From AP-15 sp963814805 (GTDB lineage Bacteria; Pseudomonadota; Alphaproteobacteria; ATCC43930; CGMCC-115725): 64,000 nt of DNA. The notes beneath the pieces were generated by a model. The model made no database searches and had not been told where the DNA came from. It saw nothing but the letters and a program-made list of their open reading frames with translations. The stretch covers positions 186,001 through 250,000 of the forward strand of contig CAWFER010000033.1 of the NCBI GenBank assembly GCA_963814805.1, given 5' to 3'. Position numbers and translations under genes: made by a program. Shown one piece after another: positions 28,248-37,667 of this stretch (position 1 is the first letter of the stretch; every line of letters starts with the position of its first letter).

Positions 28248-29354
28248 TCAATTGAAGAAACGCGCAGGGCGGAAATGGGTGAGCTCAGCCCTGTGCCGTC
28301 CGCCCACGATCTCGTCAGCCACCACCGCGCCGAGGAACGCCGACATCGTGACGCCGCTATGGGTGACGGCGATATAGTAGCCAGAAACCCGCGGCATCGG
28401 CCCGATGGCCGACAGATGGTCGCCGGGAATCGGCCGGATGGCGATGCGCGCCGCCTCCGGTTCGACCTCGCCGATCGTCGGCAGCAGCTGTCGGGCGCGC
28501 CGCACTAGATCGCGCGCCTCCGGCATCGACGGGCTGAGCCTCGTGTCGATGCCCAATGTCGCATCGGTCGGGTTCCAATGCAGCATCAGGCGGCCGGCGC
28601 CATCGGGGCGTGCGCTGATGATTGGGCTGTGGATGACTCGGCCGAGGCCGGCGGCGACCGGGGGCGTGAACACCAGGAACCCGACCGTCGGCGCCAGCGG
28701 CAGCTGCAGACCCGCATCCCGGGTCGCCTCGTTGGTCCAGCGGCCGGCACAGTTCACCACGGTGTCGGCCTCGTATTGCCTGCCGTCGGCGAGGCGGACG
28801 CCGGTCACCCGATCGCCCACCATGATCAGATCTGCGACCCGGGCGCCGCAGATCACTTTTGCGCCGTGGCGACGACGCGCGGCGGACAGCATCGCATGCG
28901 CGTAGACCACCGGATCGAGCCAGCCTTCTTCCGGGAAGAACGCCACCGGCGCATCGCCGATCGCCCCCGGGTCGATGTCGGGCTCCAACTCCTGCGCCTG
29001 GCGCCTGGTGATCCACTCCGCGGCATAGCCCCACGACTGCAGCTGCTCGACGTTGGCACGCTGCGCCGTGCGCTCGGGTTCGGCTTCCCATTCCAGGCTG
29101 CCGCCGCCGTGCCGCCATGGCGTGGCGCCGAACTCGTCGGCCAGCGCCGCATGCGCCTTCATGCCGGCGACATTCAGATCGTGATAGGGCTTCGGCGGTT
29201 TTTTGTGGGCGTTGGTCCAGGCGAAGCTGATCCCGGACGTGCCGCCGCCGACGCGCGTCGCTTCCAATACCGTGACGGAGGCGCCGGCTTGAGCCAGCCG
29301 ATAGGCGACCGAGGCGCCGATCACGCCGGCGCCGATCACTATCGTCCTGATCAT
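28248..29354 (-). CDS. DAO-family FAD-dependent oxidoreductase
   Basis: 368 residues, intact. Opens MIRTIVIGAGVIGASVAYRLAQAGASVTVLEA (FAD-binding GxGxxG and Glu at the end of the second strand), followed by GTSGISFAWTNAHKK; central TVVNCAGRWTNEATR and a C-terminal PMPRVSGYYIAVTHSGVTMSAFLG complete the D-amino-acid-oxidase/glycine-oxidase fold. It likely oxidises an amino acid or N-methyl amine. It may act with the amine oxidase encoded opposite it, but they share no promoter. Substrate not evident. Confidence 0.86.
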   Translation of the reverse strand: MIRTIVIGAGVIGASVAYRLAQAGASVTVLEATRVGGGTSGISFAWTNAHKKPPKPYHDLNVAGMKAHAALADEFGATPWRHGGGSLEWEAEPERTAQRANVEQLQSWGYAAEWITRRQAQELEPDIDPGAIGDAPVAFFPEEGWLDPVVYAHAMLSAARRRHGAKVICGARVADLIMVGDRVTGVRLADGRQYEADTVVNCAGRWTNEATRDAGLQLPLAPTVGFLVFTPPVAAGLGRVIHSPIISARPDGAGRLMLHWNPTDATLGIDTRLSPSMPEARDLVRRARQLLPTIGEVEPEAARIAIRPIPGDHLSAIGPMPRVSGYYIAVTHSGVTMSAFLGAVVADEIVGGRHRAELTHFRPARFFN

Positions 29355-29417
29355 TTGCGTCTCCTCAATTCAAGAAGGATTTATGGCATGCCACTATCCG
29401 GCCGCTGCCAGGGGACA

Positions 29418-29756
29418 TCAGCGCCCGGGAATAACGCACATCGCGCTCGGCGGCTCGCCGCAGCTCCACGCGTTGGCGGCGCGTTGGGATCGGGCAGCGG
29501 AACGGCCGACCGCAGGGTGCGGCGGGTGGTGGAACAGTGCCGCGCGGCGCGCTCGACCAAGCGCCGGCCGCTTGCCGGCCGTTTGCGCGGTCGCTCGCTC
29601 GCGCGCCGCCGCCTTGTTGCTCAGCCCGGCGGCGCAGCCCAAGACGATCCGCACCCGCAACGCCACGGCCTGCGCCGTCTTGCGCCGCTGCGTATAGCCT
29701 TCCAATACGCTGGCAGCCGACAGTTCGATCTTCGCCACCGGGCCACCGGTTCGCAT
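29418..29756 (-). pseudogene. IS630-family transposase remnant
   Basis: The minus strand from 29756 encodes MRTGGPVAKIELSAA, then QRRKTAQAVALRVRIVLGCA and GLSNKAA, the recognisable N-terminal helix-turn-helix of IS630 transposases. After about 50 residues the frame decays into Arg/Ala-rich sequence; the catalytic DDE part is absent. No inverted ends were identified. It sits at the edge of the polysaccharide block. Confidence 0.6.
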
Positions 29757-29815
29757 TCCCCAACCCCCGGCTGCCGCAACTCCCGTCAAATTATCCAAAC
29801 TTGTGGCTCAACACA

Positions 29816-30877
29816 CTAGGCGGTTGCCGACGGGAATTCGGGCTGGGCGGGTTGCGCGCCGCCGCATTGCCCAGGCGTCCATTGCTCAGCCAGCGCTTTG
29901 ATCTCGAAGGGGGTTGCCGCCCGGCCGCCGAGTTCGCCCATGAAGAATTCGAGATACTGCTCGATGCGCCGCAAAAAAGCGCGCAGATCGGCCTCGCTGC
30001 GCACATATGGCGTATTGCCGGGGGCGAGCGAGGGGCTGTGATAGGTAAAGCTGAAAACGCGGTGCCCGTTGCGCAGCAAGGCGCGGGTCAATCGGCGCTG
30101 TTCGGCGAACGAGATGCCCTCCGGGGTCAAGGTGATGCGCTCGACCAACCCGAGCCGGGCGAGGATGCCAGGCACGTGCAGCGCCTTCAGCCGCTCGTTC
30201 ATGGTCAGCACATAGGCCATCGGCCCGCTCGACGCCAACAGCCCGGTATAGCCGATCGAAAGCGGGATCTCGAGCAACGCCGGACCGGCGCCGAACCAAT
30301 AGGGGCGGACGCCGCAATGCGAGAAATCGGGACCGAACTTGCGGCTCAGATCGGTGCCGGGAACGACGCTGACATCGATCTCGTAACCGAGCTCGGCCAG
30401 AATTTGCGCGGTGGCGCGGCCGACCCCATAGCGGCCCGCCTTGTAGATGCGCGGCCGCACCCTGAGGTTCTCGCAGATGATCTGGGTCAGCTGGGAGAGC
30501 TTCTCGCGCTCGAGCTCGATCGGCAGGTTGCCCGGATACGAGTTCTCGTCGGTTGCCTGCTCGACAAAGGGCGGCGTGTCCCAAGGTTGCAGATGTGCGC
30601 CGATCTCGCAGGCCCCCGAGCGGTGCAAGTCGCGGATGAACTCGTAGCCCTCCGGCGTGCTGCTGACCGGGTAGTCGAGGACGAAAGTCGGGCGCACCCC
30701 GTGGCGTTCGAAGATCGGCTGGGTCTGCGCCTGGCGCTTGACCGAAGTGACGCCCATGGCGCGGCGCGGCTGCGCCCTCGCCCAATCGAATTCGGCTTCG
30801 GTGTCGACGACGACGACGAGCAACGGAGGGTGGTCGGCCGGCCAGTCGATCACTGTCCAGGTTTTGGGGTCGAGCAT
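29816..30877 (-). CDS. Polysaccharide deacetylase (WalW-type)
   Basis: 353 residues, intact. NodB-homology fold: VVVVDTEAEFDW gives the first catalytic Asp pair, FVLDYPVSS and the His-bearing EIGAHLQPWDTPPF form the metal site, and FTYHSPSLAPGNTPY is the final motif. Such proteins remove acetyl groups from exported sugar polymers; the WalW-type is regularly found in exopolysaccharide clusters of Proteobacteria. No signal peptide is seen, as in WalW. Divergent from the glycosyltransferase at 31171. Start ATG 30877. Confidence 0.85.
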   Translation of the reverse strand: MLDPKTWTVIDWPADHPPLLVVVVDTEAEFDWARAQPRRAMGVTSVKRQAQTQPIFERHGVRPTFVLDYPVSSTPEGYEFIRDLHRSGACEIGAHLQPWDTPPFVEQATDENSYPGNLPIELEREKLSQLTQIICENLRVRPRIYKAGRYGVGRATAQILAELGYEIDVSVVPGTDLSRKFGPDFSHCGVRPYWFGAGPALLEIPLSIGYTGLLASSGPMAYVLTMNERLKALHVPGILARLGLVERITLTPEGISFAEQRRLTRALLRNGHRVFSFTYHSPSLAPGNTPYVRSEADLRAFLRRIEQYLEFFMGELGGRAATPFEIKALAEQWTPGQCGGAQPAQPEFPSATA

Positions 30878-30966
30878 GCCTCAGTGACGGCGGCCGACGA
30901 TCGGCGCGCGCCGCGCCGGCGACCAGTTCGCACCCGGCCGCGGCGAGCAGCGAGCAATCGCCGAAT

Positions 30967-31002
30967 TATGTTGCAACGCGCAGCCCATCATCTTGTAACA
31001 TA
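30967..31002. promoter_or_regulatory. Inverted repeat in a divergent promoter region
   Basis: TATGTTGCAA (30967-30976) and TTGTAACATA (30993-31002) are inverted copies matching at 9 of 10 bases with a 16-base spacer. GTAACA also recurs exactly 10 bases later (30995 and 31005). The island is AT-rich inside the 293-base gap 30878-31170 between divergent polysaccharide genes. It could be an operator for both directions or a hairpin; no -35/-10 pair is secure. Confidence 0.35.
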
Positions 31003-31170
31003 CCGTAACACAGCGGGCATCGATATGCGAGCGGTCAAGGCGCGCTCCCCAACCTGCGACGGCATGCCCCAAAAAGTTACAGATTTTCACAACGCGGCCG
31101 AGCCGGCTGGTTGGTCCAGGCTGACCGGTAGCGGAGCTATAGCGGGTTGGCGCATGCAGCGCCCGCGACG

Positions 31171-32313
31171 ATGACGGTCCTCTACGAAGGCGCCGAGAGC
31201 GGTCGCTCGCGCCCGCATTTCCTCCATGTGTTCCCGAGCTTCGGGGTCGGCGGGATACCGCTGCGGATGGTCCGCGTGATCAACCATTTTGGCGCGGAAC
31301 TGCGCCATACGGTGATGGCGCTCGATGACAATTTCGAGGCGGCGCAACACCTCGCCGCTGATCTCGAGGTGCGCTTGCTGGCGCGCCGGCGCGCAGCGGC
31401 GCGGGCTCCTCGGTGCTCTGCTCGATGGCAGCGCCGTGTTGCGGCGGCTGCGGCCCGATCTGTTGATCACCTATAATTGGGGGGCGATCGAATGGGCGAT
31501 GGCCGACCGCCTGTGGGGGGTCGCGCGCCAGATGCATTTCGAGGCCGGCTTTGGCGAGGATGAGGCCGACCGCCAGATCCGCGCGCCGGGTGTGGTTTCG
31601 GCGCTGGGCCCTCACCCGCTGCGTCAAGGTCGTGGTGCCGTCGCGCCGGCTCGAGGATTTGGCCCGTCGGGTGTGGAAATTGCCGGCGCGGCAGGTCGCC
31701 TATATTCCAAACGGCGTCGATGTCGAGCGCTTTGCCGATCCGCGCGACGCGATACCGGGCTTTGCCCGCCGGCCAGGCGAATTGGTGATCGGCACGGTCG
31801 CGCCGTTGCGGCGGGAAAAGAATATCGGGCGGCTGCTGCGCGTCTTCGCCCGCCTCGACCCGTCGCTTTCGGCGCGCCTGGTGATCGCCGGCGAAGGGCG
31901 CCGAGCGGCCGGCGCTGACCGGGCTCGCCGGCGAATTGGGGTTGGCCGGGCGGGTGATCTTTACCGGCCAGGTCGCTCCCGAGGCGGTGCTGGGCGGCTT
32001 CGACGTGTTCGCGCTGTCCTCGGATACCGAGCAGATGCCCAATGCCCTCCTCGAAGCGATGGCCGCCGGTCGAGCCGTCGCCGCGGTCGATGTCGGCGAC
32101 GTCAAAAGCATGCTGTGCGAAGACAACCGCGAGTTTGTCGCCGCGCGCGACGACGAGGCTGCCTTTGCCGCGGCGCTGACGCGCTTGCTGCGCGATCCGG
32201 CCAAGCGCGCGTCGCTCGGGCGGCAGAACCGCGAACGGGTCGCGGCGGTATTCTCGCAGGCTCGTATGTTCACCGCTTATTCGCTTATATTCGGACTGAA
32301 TGATAGTCGATGA
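31171..32313 (+). CDS. Family 4 glycosyltransferase (frameshifted)
   Basis: About 380 residues over breaks near 31400, 31590 and 31910. N-terminal Rossmann half: HFLHVFPSFGVGGIPLRMVRVINHF (a glycine-rich acceptor loop), and LLITYNWGAIEWAMADRL. C-terminal donor half: VVVPSRRLEDLARRVW, YIPNGVDVERF, GTVAPLRREKNIGRLL, RVIFTGQVAPEAVLGGFDVFALSSDTEQMPNALLEAMAAGRAV, which holds the Glu residues of the EX7E motif. It transfers a sugar to an exopolysaccharide precursor at the cytosolic face of the membrane. Start ATG 31171; an upstream TTG is possible. Confidence 0.82.
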
Positions 32314-32673
32314 TCCGAGCCAGGCCGCGCGCGTCGCGCCCGGCTTCGCCGTGGAACTCGATTGCCTACCCCCATCGGAAGTGCTTAAAACGCCTCGTTG
32401 TCGGATCCGGGCGAGCAACATATTGAGATCAGCGATTTCAGCCTGCCGCAAACTCTGCTCGCCGTCGACCGTCAGGGTGGGCATGGGCGGGACGCCGGAT
32501 GGTCCCCCGTCCGACAAAGCACTGCCGAGCCGTATGGCGTGACCGGACAGGCCTCGGTTTGGCTGATGATCGGAGGCCGCCTGCTCCACCTGGGGGTTTG
32601 TGGTGCAGGTTTCGCGATCGCCGCGGCGGTCGATGGCCTGTCATTCGCCTCGTCTGTCGGGTGCGGCGGTTGA
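32300..32673 (+). other. Possible small coupled gene, not recognised
   Basis: A frame beginning ATG 32300 (MIVDDPSQAARVAPG) overlaps the end of the glycosyltransferase gene and runs to 32542. A second frame from a TTG at 32398 (MSDPGEQHIEISDFSLPQ) runs to 32673 and ends VGCGG. They may be halves of one broken protein of about 115 residues, or chance frames. I see no domain. It fills the 384-base gap before the asparagine-synthetase-like gene, where nothing else is visible. Confidence 0.3.
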
Positions 32674-32697
32674 CGAGCCGATGACGGATCGCGGCTG

Positions 32698-34441
32698 ATG
32701 GGTGGCTTTTTTCTGCTCGTTGCCGGGTCGGACCAAAACCGGTCGCCAGCGCTTGCCGGGTTGAGCAAGGCATTTGCGGAACTCGGCTTTGCCTCGCCCG
32801 AGATGATAAAGACCGATGATTACGTGTTCGCCGGTTATCCCAGTCTTCAGGGCGGATCGCTTGCGCTGCAGCGCCAGCCAAACGGCGATTTCGTCTTTGT
32901 TTGCGGCACCTGCATTTGCGATCGCGGAGTTGGCGTGGCGGCGGCGCTGTCCGATTGCCGCGCACCGGCCAGCAGGACCGCCGACCCGCTGATGGGTCAT
33001 TATGCCGCCGTCATCAGAAACAACCGCCGCACCGAGATCAGGCTCGACCAGTTCGGTGGCTACCATCTCTTTTATAACCTTAAGGCCGGGATCGTTTCAT
33101 CGTCCTTCTACGCGATTTGCGCGGCTCTCGAATCTTTGACCCTGACCCAGCAAAGCGCCTGCGAGTTCGTGTTCAACGGAGTGGTTTCGGGCGATGAGAC
33201 GTTGTTCGGTGAGGTCGCGCTGGCGCCGATCGGCGCCACGATCCGGGTCGGCCCACAAGGATTGGAGGTGGTCCGCCCGGCGCTGCGGGTGACGCGCGAA
33301 TTTACCGGAGAAACGCGCGAGGACTCGCTCGACCGCAGCATCACGCTGCTCGACCGCTATTTCGCTGTGGTCGCGCGCAGCTTTGGCGACCGCGTCGGGT
33401 GCGCCCTGTCCGGCGGCTATGATTCCCGCCTCATTCTGGCCTTTCTGCGCCGGCATGGGCTCGAGCCCCGTGTCTATGTCTATGGTCGTCCGTGCGAAAA
33501 AGACGTGCTGCTGGCTTCGGAAATCGCGCGGAGGGAGAGCTTCCCCCTTGAGACGATCGACAAAGAGGACCATCCAGTCATTCCGCCCGGCCAGTTCGCC
33601 GAAGTCGCCCACCGAAACTTTCTCGCCGGCGACAGTTACCAGTATGACGGCATCTTTCACAACGGCGCCGAGATCGCCAAATCGGCGCGGCGCGTGCATG
33701 GCGGCACAATTGCCTTCAATGGCGGCGGCGGCGAAATCTTTCGCAATTTCTTCTATCTCCTCGATCGGAAATACACCATTCGTGAGCTGTTATGGAGCTT
33801 CTATAGCCGGTTCGATCCAGCCGTCTGTACCCCGGCGTTCAATGCTGCGCGATATTACGATGGGCTCGAAAGAAAGGTCATGGATCTGCTCGGCGCCGAC
33901 GAGCCGTTGCTGGCCCGACCGACCGTCGAATGGCTCTACCACAGCTTTCGCTGCCGGGCCTGGGACGGCAAGGTCGACAGCATCGCCGCGCCGCTACGGG
34001 TTGACCGCGATGCCCTATCTCGAACGCTCGATCACCGAGCATGCGAGCGCGCTGCGCCTGTCATGGAAAAATCATGGCGCCTACGAGGCCGAGATGATAA
34101 CCCGCGCCGATCGCCGGCTGGCGCGCTATCCGTCGGTTTACGGTCATGATTTCGCCGCATCGCCGCCGCTGTCGCGAAAGATCGCCGACTATGGCACCTA
34201 TGTTCGCCCGCCCTGGTTGCGGCGCTACACCTATCGGCTCAAGCATGTTCGCCGCCGACCCGGCGATTGGCCAGGCTATCTGGCCGAGCCGTACCGGGAG
34301 GCGGTGCTGCCGGGCGGAGCGCAGATTCTGAGCCGGTTGTTTCGGCTCGAGCGCATCGGCGACGAGGCCCAGTTCGCCAGAATCCTGTCGCTCGAATACG
34401 CGCTGCGCCGCTTTGGCTCGCGTGTTAAGGTCGAGTTTTGA
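32698..34441 (+). CDS. Asparagine-synthetase-like protein without glutaminase Cys (frameshifted)
   Basis: About 580 residues with one break near 33995. The N-terminal part keeps the glutaminase-like fold but starts MGGFFLLVAG, so the Cys2 nucleophile is missing. The synthetase part has the ATP PP-loop GCALSGGYDSRLILAFLRR (SGGxDS) near residue 235 and later YGRPCEKDV. Without a glutaminase it should use a free amine, as beta-lactam and lasso-cyclase-like relatives do; however no lasso precursor, protease or RRE gene is visible. The polysaccharide context suggests amidation of a polymer or precursor (inference). It precedes a canonical amidotransferase by 10 bases. ATG 32698 is the first codon, no strong ribosome site. 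Confidence 0.77.
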
Positions 34442-34451
34442 GGGCGGCCCA

Positions 34452-36389
34452 ATGTGCGGGATAGCCGGCATTTTCGATTGCCGCGGGCGCGGCGAGACTG
34501 ACCGGGGCCTCTTGCGCCGCATGACCGGCCTGCTCGCCCACCGCGGTCCGGACGGCGACGGCTTCTATCATGCGCCGGGTGTCGGGCTCGGGCATCGCCG
34601 CCTCGCGATCATCGATCTCGCCGCCGGCGATCAGCCACTGTTTAATGAGGACCGCACGGTGTGCGTCGTCTTCAATGGCGAGATCTACAATTTCCAGCCG
34701 TTGATGGCTGAGCTTGCCGCGCTCGGGCATGTCTTTCGCACCCGATGCGACACCGAGGTCATCGTTCATGCTTGGGAGGAATGGGGCCCGGCCTGTCTCG
34801 AGCGCTTCAATGGGATGTTCGCCTTCGCCCTCTATGACGAGCGGTGCGAGAGCTTGTTCCTGGCGCGCGACCGGCTCGGCGAAAAGCCGCTCTATTACAG
34901 CTTTCTGGCCGACGGACGCCTGCTATTCGCCTCCGAGCTGAAGTCGATCGCGTGCGCCGCCGCGGTCGACCGTAGCCTCGACCCGCAGGCGATCGAGGAG
35001 TTCTTCGCCTTCGGCTATATTCCGGACCCGCGCTCGATCTATCGCGGCGTCAAAAAACTACCGCCAGCGCATTATCTGCTGCTGCGGCGCGGCGCGACGC
35101 CGGCCGAACCGCGGGCCTATTGGGAATTGCGTTTTGTCGACGGCGCGGCGATCGATCGCGAGGAGGCCGCCGAAGAGCTGATCGTCCGTTTGCGGCGAGC
35201 GGTCGACATGCGCATGATCGCCGATGTTCCGCTCGGCGCGTTTCTGTCCGGCGGCGTCGATTCGAGCGCGATCGTGGCGATGATGGCGGGTCTGCAGGCC
35301 GATCCCGTCAGCACCTTTTCGATTTCGTTCCCAAACCGGGGCTTCGACGAATTGGCCCATGCCGCCGTGATTGCCGAGCGTTACCACACCAACCACCGCG
35401 TCCGCGCGGTCGATCCGGATTCGTTCGACTTGTTGGACCGGCTGGCGAGCGTATATGACGAGCCGTTCGGCGACAGCTCGGCGCTGCCGACCTTGCAGGT
35501 GTGCGCCGTGGCGCGCGAAAACGTCACGGTGGCTCTGTCCGGCGATGGAGGCGACGAGGTCTTTGCCGGCTATCGGCGCTATCGCTGGCATTGCTTCGAG
35601 GAGCGCGTGCGCCGAATCGTTCCTCGGCGTATGCGCGCCCCGCTGTTCGGAGCCCTCGGCGCGATCTACCCCAAGCTCGACTGGGCGCCGCGGCCGCTGC
35701 GCGCCAAAGCGACCCTGGAAGAGTTGGCGCGCGACACCGTCGAGGCGTATTTCGCGTCTGTTTCGATCTGCTCCGATAGTCTGCGGCGCCGACTGTTCAG
35801 TTCCACGCTCAGGGGCGAGCTGCAGGGCTACAACGCTGCGGAAGTGCTGAACGGCCACATCGCCGGATGCGACAGCGAGGATCCGCTGTCTCGCGTGCAG
35901 TATGCGGACTTCAAGTCGTATCTACCCGGCGATATTTTGACTAAAGTGGATCGCGCGAGTATGGCGCACTCGCTCGAAGTTCGCGTACCTCTGCTCGATC
36001 ACACGCTGGTCGAGTGGGCCGCCAGCCTACCCTCGAAGTTCAAACTGCGCGGGCGCGAAGGCAAGCATATCTTCAAGTCTGCTCTCGATGCCTATGTCCC
36101 GACCGGCATCCTATACCGTCCCAAGCAGGGCTTTGCCGTGCCGCTCGCGGCATGGTTTCGCGGTCCGCTGCGGCAGCGCTTGGGCCGAGCGCTGCGCGGG
36201 CCGGCGCTGCGCGAATCCGGCTTGTTCGAGATGTCGACGATTGACGCGCTGCTCGACCAGCACCAGTCCGGCGACCGCGACCACAGCGCCGCGCTGTGGT
36301 CGCTTTCGATCTTCGAATCCTATCTGCGCCGGGTGGATGGCTGCCCCGAAGGCGAAAAGCAAGACGGTCGCGTCAGGATTGCCGTTTGA
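34452..36389 (+). CDS. asnB: Asparagine-synthetase-type amidotransferase (exosortase-A-associated type)
   Basis: 645 residues, intact. Starts MCGIAGIFD with the catalytic Cys2 exposed; the glutaminase domain includes HRGPDGDGF and VFNGEIYNF, and EVIVHAWEEWG. The synthetase part has LSGGVDSSAIVAMMAG and ALSGDGGDEVFAGY. Wording of these segments matches the exosortase/PEP-CTERM-system amidotransferase family (eps amidotransferase 1). It makes amide groups, probably on a polysaccharide substrate, using glutamine. ATG 34452 rather than an in-frame ATG 39 bases upstream, because Cys must be residue 2. No exosortase or PEP-CTERM protein is visible in this window. Confidence 0.88.
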   Translation: MCGIAGIFDCRGRGETDRGLLRRMTGLLAHRGPDGDGFYHAPGVGLGHRRLAIIDLAAGDQPLFNEDRTVCVVFNGEIYNFQPLMAELAALGHVFRTRCDTEVIVHAWEEWGPACLERFNGMFAFALYDERCESLFLARDRLGEKPLYYSFLADGRLLFASELKSIACAAAVDRSLDPQAIEEFFAFGYIPDPRSIYRGVKKLPPAHYLLLRRGATPAEPRAYWELRFVDGAAIDREEAAEELIVRLRRAVDMRMIADVPLGAFLSGGVDSSAIVAMMAGLQADPVSTFSISFPNRGFDELAHAAVIAERYHTNHRVRAVDPDSFDLLDRLASVYDEPFGDSSALPTLQVCAVARENVTVALSGDGGDEVFAGYRRYRWHCFEERVRRIVPRRMRAPLFGALGAIYPKLDWAPRPLRAKATLEELARDTVEAYFASVSICSDSLRRRLFSSTLRGELQGYNAAEVLNGHIAGCDSEDPLSRVQYADFKSYLPGDILTKVDRASMAHSLEVRVPLLDHTLVEWAASLPSKFKLRGREGKHIFKSALDAYVPTGILYRPKQGFAVPLAAWFRGPLRQRLGRALRGPALRESGLFEMSTIDALLDQHQSGDRDHSAALWSLSIFESYLRRVDGCPEGEKQDGRVRIAV

Positions 36390-36444
36390 TCCGGTCCCGA
36401 TCCCGCCTGCCAAAAGACCTATGTCCCTGAAGGATCGTTCAGGT

Positions 36445-36476
36445 TTGACACAATGGTAAACCGTTGCCGTTAATAT
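36445..36476 (+). promoter_or_regulatory. Possible promoter of the methyltransferase
   Basis: TTGACA at 36445-36450 is a perfect -35 box. GTTAAT (36469-36474) or TAATAT (36471-36476) lies 18-20 bases on. The 149-base gap 36390-36538 is distinctly AT-richer than its surroundings. Spacing is slightly long, so confidence is modest. Confidence 0.35.
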
Positions 36477-36538
36477 CATTTACGAGGCGACCTCTGCCAT
36501 CAGCGCACCTCGAGTCAAGCTTCAGGGAATCGATCCGG

Positions 36539-37393
36539 ATGCCGGCCGACGACAAGATTCCAATGCAGCACGCGCGCGAGGTGCGCGCCGGCCAGCGCTT
36601 TCGTTTCGGTGCGAACTGGCGCCGTTTTCTCAAGCGTCTGAACGATGTGCGGATTGCCGAAGCCGAGTCCAACCTCAAGGAGTTTTTGGGAGAGGGCTCC
36701 CTTGCCGGCAAAAGCTTTCTCGATATCGGCAGCGGTTCCGGCCTCTCATCGCTCGCCGCCCGGCGACTCGGTGCGACCGTTATCTCATTCGATTTCGATA
36801 CCCAGAGCGTCGCCTGTACCGAAGAGCTGCGACGTCGCTATCGGGCCGGGGATGCGTCCTGGACCGTCGAACAAGGCTCGATCCTCGATAAAGCCTATCT
36901 CGAGGGCCTCGGCCGGTTCGACGTGGTTTACTCATGGGGCGTGCTGCACCACACCGGCGCCATGTGGGAGGCAATGGAAAACGTCAAGGCGCTGGTTGAA
37001 CCTGGCGGCTTATTGTACATCGCGATCTACAACGATTGCGGCGAAGTCAGCCGAACCTGGCATCAGCGCAAGCGCCGATACAACGCGCTGCCGCGTCTGC
37101 TCCGCCCGATTTACCTGACATGCGTATGGGTGCCGATAGAACTGAGAACGTTGCTGAGCTATTTGCGTTCAGGAGAAATGAAGACCTACATAAACGAGCT
37201 GACCGGAGCCAGCAGTCAACGAGGAATGAGTTGGCTTAACGACATCGTGGATTGGGTTGGCGGCTACCCCTATGAATATGCAACAGTTAGCGCCGTCACC
37301 AGCTTCTATGAACGTTCCGACTTCGAAATTGTGAAGGTGCGTGAAAATAGCTCGTATGGTTGCCATCAAATCGTTTTCCGGCGGCAGCGCTAA
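36539..37393 (+). CDS. SAM-dependent methyltransferase of the polysaccharide block
   Basis: 284 residues, intact. AdoMet motif I is SFLDIGSGSGLSSLAARRLGA (about residue 60), with ISFDFD as motif II and VYSWGVLHHTGAMWEAM as motifs III-IV. The C-terminal region (NDIVDWVGGYPYEYA) resembles methyltransferases of sugar or polyketide clusters. Start placed at ATG 36539, with AGGGA 11 bases upstream; the upstream in-frame codons overlap the promoter-like region. It could methylate a sugar of the polymer. The 274-base gap after it (37394-37667) shows no clear gene; a short frame at 37457-37678 is dismissed. Confidence 0.82.
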   Translation: MPADDKIPMQHAREVRAGQRFRFGANWRRFLKRLNDVRIAEAESNLKEFLGEGSLAGKSFLDIGSGSGLSSLAARRLGATVISFDFDTQSVACTEELRRRYRAGDASWTVEQGSILDKAYLEGLGRFDVVYSWGVLHHTGAMWEAMENVKALVEPGGLLYIAIYNDCGEVSRTWHQRKRRYNALPRLLRPIYLTCVWVPIELRTLLSYLRSGEMKTYINELTGASSQRGMSWLNDIVDWVGGYPYEYATVSAVTSFYERSDFEIVKVRENSSYGCHQIVFRRQR

Positions 37394-37667
37394 GCCTTGT
37401 GACGGGAATACGCAAGGTTTGCTGGAAGTGGGCCGAATCTGATCGACATACGCGCGATGTGCTTGGCTCGGTCTGGTTCGGCGGCGAGCGCGGTGACGCC
37501 GGGCGCCGCCACGTTCCGGTGCTACGCTATGCCCAATGACAACGAGGTTCAGCAGCGGCCGGTTGCCTTCCGTGGGCCTGCGGCAAACCTGGCCCATCGT
37601 CACGCTTGGCCCGTTGGCGCGCGGCAGAGTATGAGCGTCGGCACAATCTTGCTTCCGGCGCTGCCCG

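Noticed and set aside
29537..31174. 545-codon plus-strand frame across the IS630 relic and deacetylase
   Set aside because: Antisense to a clear deacetylase; composition is Arg/Ala/Gln-rich as in GC-rich shadows.
32300..36389. Lasso peptide cluster
   Set aside because: An asparagine-synthetase-like protein lacking Cys2 is present, but no precursor, RRE or transglutaminase-like protease was found; sugar-polymer genes surround it.
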